Below are positions 49,944 to 53,150 of a stretch of DNA of 53,150 bases, piece by piece. This stretch comes from Thermoleophilia bacterium (GTDB taxonomy: Bacteria; Actinomycetota; Thermoleophilia; Miltoncostaeales; Miltoncostaeaceae), in the NCBI GenBank assembly GCA_028285405.1, contig JANQPH010000008.1:1-53150 (forward strand), read 5' to 3'. Numbering within the stretch: position 1 is the stretch's first letter; the number at the start of each line of letters is the position of its first letter. The notes below the pieces were generated by a model. That model saw only the letters and a program-made list of their open reading frames with translations. It had not been told where the DNA came from and made no database searches. The translations under genes and the position numbers were made by a program.

Positions 49944-50540
49944 TCAACCTGCGGTGGCGCGCACCGTCACGTCGCCGATGGCCAGCCCCTCCTCGAAGAG
50001 CTCGACCTCGAACGTCGTGTTGAGGGCGTCCGCCGCCTCGGGCGTGAGGCTGGTGGTGATCCCCTCGAGGACGATCACACCGCCGTCATCGGACCGCTCG
50101 ACCCCCGTGAGGTCCACGGCCAGGAGGGGGATCTGATCCTCGCCCGCCGTGGCCAGGAGCGAGCCGGCCGCCGTGTCGATCACGAAGTCGGTGACCTCGA
50201 GGTCGGTCCCGCCGGCGGAGAACACCAGCCCGCCGGAGTGGTCGATCGTGCCAGCGAGCGTCTCGGCGTCGATCGTGCCGCCGGTGATCGGGAAGGAGAT
50301 CCCGTCGTCGCCGGCCGTGGCCGGGTCCACCGGCGCGACGGAGACGCTGTTGTCCTCGAGGACGCCAGCGGTTCCGGCGTCGAGCACGAGCGTCGTGTCC
50401 TCTCCGGTCAGGACGAGCTCCGTGGCCTCGGCGGCGTCGTCGGCTCCGTCGTCGTCGTCATCGTCGCCACACGCCGCCAGCACCAGCGCGAGCGCCGCGA
50501 TGATCCCGAGCACGAGCCCGAGCTTCAGCAAGCGTTTCAT
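49944..50540 (-). CDS. Secreted lipoprotein, beta-sandwich, possibly HtaA-like
   Basis: The 198-aa protein has a lipoprotein signal peptide with lipobox LAAC (Cys at residue 24), followed by a run of Asp (metal-binding or spacer). The mature part is beta-rich and contains ISFPITGGTIDAETLAGTID, HSGGLVFSAGGTDLEVTDFV and a late TSLTPEAADALN segment. The GTIDHSGGL pattern recalls HtaA-type heme-binding domains, but this is only suggestive. ATG 50540 has AGGAGG 4 nt upstream, inside a hairpin that would block it. Confidence 0.82.
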   Translation of the reverse strand: MKRLLKLGLVLGIIAALALVLAACGDDDDDDGADDAAEATELVLTGEDTTLVLDAGTAGVLEDNSVSVAPVDPATAGDDGISFPITGGTIDAETLAGTIDHSGGLVFSAGGTDLEVTDFVIDTAAGSLLATAGEDQIPLLAVDLTGVERSDDGGVIVLEGITTSLTPEAADALNTTFEVELFEEGLAIGDVTVRATAG

Positions 50541-50544
50541 CAAG

Positions 50545-50570
50545 CCTCCTGTGATCTCGCCTACAGGAGG
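50545..50570 (-). promoter_or_regulatory. Hairpin sequestering the lipoprotein ribosome binding site
   Basis: In the mRNA, CCUCCUGU pairs perfectly with ACAGGAGG across a 10-nt loop. The 3' arm is the Shine-Dalgarno sequence, followed by CUUG and the AUG. Translation should depend on opening of this stem. Confidence 0.6.
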
Positions 50571-50617
50571 TGTTCGAGTCGAGACGCCCGATCGGTTCCA
50601 CGGGCGCGAGATCTGTC

Positions 50618-51403
50618 TCAAGCGAGCGCGATCGGGCGGACCGGGGAGCCCGTGCCCCCGGTGAGCTTGAGCGGCAGGCAGACGAACGTGAACTCGCGCA
50701 CGCCGTCGGCGGCGAGCTCCTCCAGCATCAGGTTCTCGATGATGTAGATCCCCGCCTCGACGATGAGGATGAGATGGCCAGGTAGCGCGACGCCGAGCTC
50801 GGGGTCGCGCTTCTCCGGCAGGTCCCAGGCGATGTTGTCTGCGCCAACCGCGAGGGGGCGATTGCCGACCATCCACCGAGACGCCGACGGAGCCATCCCC
50901 GGCCCGGCGAGGTAGGCGGCTGGATCCGCCCAGCGGGAACCCGAGCCGGTACGCACGAGGACCACGTCGCCTGGCTCGATGGAGGTGCCCTGCGCCACGG
51001 CGCAGGCCTCGACGTGCTCGGCCTCGACGTGGTCGGGAACCGGTCCGAGCGCGGGCAGGTCGAGCATCACCCCCCTGGCGATGATCGGCGGAACGCTGTC
51101 GATGCCGAGCTCGGTGAACCCGCTGGGGGTCTGAACCGACGGATCCACCTCGATGCCCCCGTGCAGCCGCATGTCGCCGGCCTGGTGGCACAACGCGTCG
51201 ATGTGGGTACCGGAGTGCTCGGCCATCACCAGCAGCGCCGACGCGCTCGTGCGAGGCTCGCCCGGAATCCGCTCGTGGCGCCGATGCAGGGCCAGCGCGA
51301 AGCCGGGCTCGTGCACGGGATGGCTGGGCGCACCCTGGTAGCGCGGCTGCTCGAGGTCGTAGACTCGCGCTCCCCGCACGGATTCGTGCATGGCCCCGGA
51401 CAT
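50618..51403 (-). CDS. Cyclase-family protein (kynurenine formamidase-like)
   Basis: The 261-aa metal-dependent hydrolase of the cyclase/KynB family has the metal motif EHSGTHIDALCH near residue 62. The conserved VEAEHVEACA and GDVVLVRTG segments follow, and ENLMLEELAADGVREF lies near the C-terminus. Members open formyl-kynurenine or related amides and lactones; the true substrate is unknown and no tryptophan-degradation genes are nearby. ATG 51403 has TAGCAT 6 nt upstream (leaderless). Divergent from the alpha/beta hydrolase. Confidence 0.9.
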   Translation of the reverse strand: MSGAMHESVRGARVYDLEQPRYQGAPSHPVHEPGFALALHRRHERIPGEPRTSASALLVMAEHSGTHIDALCHQAGDMRLHGGIEVDPSVQTPSGFTELGIDSVPPIIARGVMLDLPALGPVPDHVEAEHVEACAVAQGTSIEPGDVVLVRTGSGSRWADPAAYLAGPGMAPSASRWMVGNRPLAVGADNIAWDLPEKRDPELGVALPGHLILIVEAGIYIIENLMLEELAADGVREFTFVCLPLKLTGGTGSPVRPIALA

Positions 51404-51409
51404 ACGGCG

Positions 51410-51419
51410 ATGCTAACGC
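51410..51419. promoter_or_regulatory. Opposed -10 boxes of the cyclase (-) and hydrolase (+) genes
   Basis: Minus TAGCAT (51415-51410), 6 nt before the cyclase ATG. Plus TAACGC (51414-51419), 21 nt before the hydrolase GTG. They share the TA at 51414-51415. Confidence 0.45.
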
Positions 51420-51440
51420 CGACACGAGCAGGGGGGATGA

Positions 51441-52412
51441 GTGCAGGAGGAGCAGCACCGCTTCTTCAGCGACGGACTCGAGCTGTCCGGCAAGTTCTTC
51501 CTGCCCGACACCGACCCGGACGGTGCCCGGCCGCGCGCCCTGGTCGTGCCGTGCTCAGGGTTCACCGGGCTGATGGACTTCCATCCGGCGCGGTTCGCCC
51601 GGGTACTCAGCGAGCACGGGCTCGTCTGCTTCGGGTTCGACTACCGGGGGTTCGGCGACTCGGAGGGAACCCGCGGGAGGGTGATCCTCGAGGAGCAGGT
51701 CCGCGACATCCAGCATGCGGTCGCCTACGCGGCGACGGACGAGCGCGTCGACCCGACCCGGATCTTCCTCCTCGGCTGGGGGATGGCGGCTGGGCTCGTG
51801 CTCGCGGCCGGACGCCATCTGCCGGGCGTCCGCGGCCTGCTCTGCCTGAACGGCTTCTACTCGGGCCGGCGCCTCTACCAGTCGCACCGCACGGCAGACC
51901 AGATGCGCGACCTCTACGCGGAGATCCGCCTGGAGCGGCGCGAGCGAGCCATGACCGGACGCGCCCGCTGGGTCGACCCGTTCAGCTTCTACATGCTCGA
52001 CGAGGCCTCGGTCGGCTACGTCGATGGCGTGCTGCGCACGACGCCGGGCTACGAGGACGGCCGGTTCTCGTTCGAGCTGGCCGACTCCCTGCTCAACTGG
52101 GAGCCGGACGTCTACGCGTCGGGATACCGCCTTCCGCTCCTGATCGCCCACGGGACCGAGAACCAACTGCATCCGATCGAGGAGGCATGGCGTCTCTACG
52201 TCGAGTACGGGGGCCCGCGCGAGCTCTACCTGCTCGATGGAGTGGGCCACACCGAGTGGATGCTCGACGACAACGCGGTGTTCCTCGGCCTCGGCGCCAA
52301 GATCGAGGAGTGGATCGGGGATCGCCTGGGCGAGGAGCCGGCACTCGGGTACGTGCCGGCGAAGGTCACGACACCGGGCCGGGTCTCGCAGTCGGGGCGG
52401 GAGCCGCGATAG
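51441..52412 (+). CDS. Alpha/beta-hydrolase fold protein lacking the nucleophile Ser
   Basis: The 323-aa protein has the oxyanion region VVPCSGFTGLMDFHP and FGFDYRGFGDSEGTRG. The nucleophile elbow is LLGWGMAAGLVL, where the usual GxSxG reads GWGMA, so the Ser is Gly. HGTENQLHPIEEA (acid region) and GVGHTEWML (the catalytic His) remain. It may be a non-catalytic or unusual member. GTG 51441 is preceded by a G-rich ribosome binding site (AGGGGGG). Divergent from, and possibly co-regulated with, the cyclase gene. Confidence 0.87.
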   Translation: MQEEQHRFFSDGLELSGKFFLPDTDPDGARPRALVVPCSGFTGLMDFHPARFARVLSEHGLVCFGFDYRGFGDSEGTRGRVILEEQVRDIQHAVAYAATDERVDPTRIFLLGWGMAAGLVLAAGRHLPGVRGLLCLNGFYSGRRLYQSHRTADQMRDLYAEIRLERRERAMTGRARWVDPFSFYMLDEASVGYVDGVLRTTPGYEDGRFSFELADSLLNWEPDVYASGYRLPLLIAHGTENQLHPIEEAWRLYVEYGGPRELYLLDGVGHTEWMLDDNAVFLGLGAKIEEWIGDRLGEEPALGYVPAKVTTPGRVSQSGREPR

Positions 52413-52478
52413 TCGGCGCTCCCACGCCGCCGCTCGCGCGCGGGATGCCATCTCGGCGCAGCTGACATCCTGTTCGCG

Positions 52479-52934
52479 ATGACCGAGGTCCTCGTCGCAT
52501 ACGACGACACCGCCCCCGCACGGGCGGCCCTCGACACCGCGGTGTCCGAGGCGGCGCACCGGCGCGCCGGACTGGTCGTCCTGGCCGTGCTCGAGCTCCC
52601 GGTGTCGCCGAACGAGCCTCGTGCATACGGCACGATGGGGGACGGCCCCTCGGCGAGCGGTCCGTACGTCGCTCCGCCCGAGATCGAGGCCATCCTCGAG
52701 GCGGCGAGCGAGCGCCTCGCATCGACCCGGGCCCACGCGACCTACATCTGGGCGGCGGGTCCGCCGGCCGAGGTGATCGTCGAGGCGGCGCAGGCTCGCG
52801 ATGTCGCGCTCGTCGTGCTCGGGCAGGGCCATCACGGGATGCTCGGGCGGTTCTTCGGCTCGGACGTCGCGCACGAGGTGGAGTCCCATCTCGGCCGCGC
52901 CGTCATGGCGGTCGAGGCGCACGACGCTCGCTGA
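52479..52934 (+). CDS. Universal stress protein (UspA family)
   Basis: The 151-aa single USP domain starts EVLVAYDDTAPARAALDTA. It carries the nucleotide-binding motif LGQGHHGMLGRFFGSDVAHE (G-x2-G-x9-G-S type) and ends AVMAVEAHD. The motif predicts ATP binding. It probably acts in stress survival; the partner is unknown. ATG 52479 immediately precedes the first strand. Confidence 0.92.
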   Translation: MTEVLVAYDDTAPARAALDTAVSEAAHRRAGLVVLAVLELPVSPNEPRAYGTMGDGPSASGPYVAPPEIEAILEAASERLASTRAHATYIWAAGPPAEVIVEAAQARDVALVVLGQGHHGMLGRFFGSDVAHEVESHLGRAVMAVEAHDAR

Positions 52935-53004
52935 GTGACGAGGGGTCTCCGGGCCGCGAAGCGTCTCCTCGCGTGAATCGCGCTCGACGGACCGGGCCAG
53001 CGGG

Positions 53005-53010
53005 TACCGT
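53005..53010 (+). promoter_or_regulatory. Candidate -10 box for the AIM24-like gene
   Basis: TACCGT, 53 nt upstream of the GTG start. Confidence 0.35.
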
Positions 53011-53063
53011 CACGCCATCGGCGGGCTGGCCGCCGATGCGGCCGACGACGAGCGGAGGGAACC

Positions 53064-53150
53064 GTGGAGATCGAGCTGCGTCACACACCCGCGTTTGGCG
53101 TCGCCCGGGTGGACCTCGCCGACGGCGAGGAGGTGAAGGTCGAGTCGGGG
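53064..53150 (+). CDS. AIM24-family protein (3' end outside window)
   Basis: Only the first 29 residues are present: EIELRHTPAFGVARVDLADG and then EEVKVESG. This matches the start of the AIM24/TIGR00266 family, beta-helix proteins of unclear function related to mitochondrial AIM24. The GTG start has GGAGGG 4 nt upstream. The same GGAGG-AACC-GTG layout precedes recA. Confidence 0.75.
   Translation, partial: MEIELRHTPAFGVARVDLADGEEVKVESG

Noticed and set aside
1-53150. Defence islands, toxin-antitoxin pairs, prophage or biosynthetic gene clusters
   Set aside because: No gene or motif of these types was recognised; the content is core metabolism, RNA, wall and transport.

Overview
The window is a gene-dense, very GC-rich, IS-free chromosomal segment with almost entirely housekeeping content. 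It most likely comes from a deep-branching actinobacterium, plausibly class Thermoleophilia (Solirubrobacterales/Gaiellales-like). The pointers are high GC, frequent GTG starts, an Rpf-like lysozyme-fold protein, the MurT/GatD pair, an LL-diaminopimelate-aminotransferase-type enzyme, and many leaderless-looking promoters of the TANNNT type. The class assignment is inference. No rRNA, tRNA, CRISPR array, prophage or transposase was seen.

Layout. 1-9693 (+): the translation/RNA cluster infB-ylxP-rbfA-nrnA-truB-ribF-rpsO-pnp-M16 protease, tightly coupled except for a structured leader before rpsO. 9690-12979 (-): an MFS transporter and an ABC-2 exporter. 13003-30679 (+): dapB, cupin/hypothetical/FAD-reductase, VOC protein, dapA-rnj, ftsK, rodZ-like, cinA, thpR, recA (with an SOS box), miaB-miaA, dapF-dapL-dut. 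30676-34378 (-): rpiA, then murT-methyltransferase-gatD, which is a lipid II amidation operon with an unexpected methyltransferase inside. 34406-38595 (+): MBL-fold protein, NrtR-like Nudix/winged-helix protein, small membrane protein, hypothetical, YqgE, KAS II-like enzyme. 38614-40976 (-): principal sigma factor and a secreted Rpf-like protein. 41132-43094 (+): a Ca2+/cation antiporter and a FliA-type sigma factor. 43096-48835 (-): a four-gene double ABC-2 exporter operon, a small unknown gene with an operator-like dyad, uppP and a YgjP-type metalloprotease. 49091-53150: S4 RNA-binding protein, small membrane protein, a lipoprotein whose ribosome binding site is sequestered in a hairpin, a cyclase/kynurenine-formamidase-like enzyme, an alpha/beta hydrolase lacking its nucleophile serine, a universal stress protein and the start of an AIM24-family gene.

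Themes. Several cell-wall genes lie here together: dapA, dapB, dapL, dapF, murT, gatD, uppP, rodZ-like and rpf-like. They fit a wall built on meso-diaminopimelate with amidated glutamate. The most informative signals are in expression grammar rather than novel protein families: (i) at least 11 genes have a TANNNT -10 box 5-7 nt before the start codon, which predicts leaderless mRNAs; (ii) three divergent gene pairs appear to share the TA of opposed -10 boxes; (iii) two genes (dut and the cation antiporter) have no usable ATG/GTG/TTG and appear to start at CTG, and two more may do so; (iv) terminators are long perfect stems without U-tracts, placed right after stop codons.
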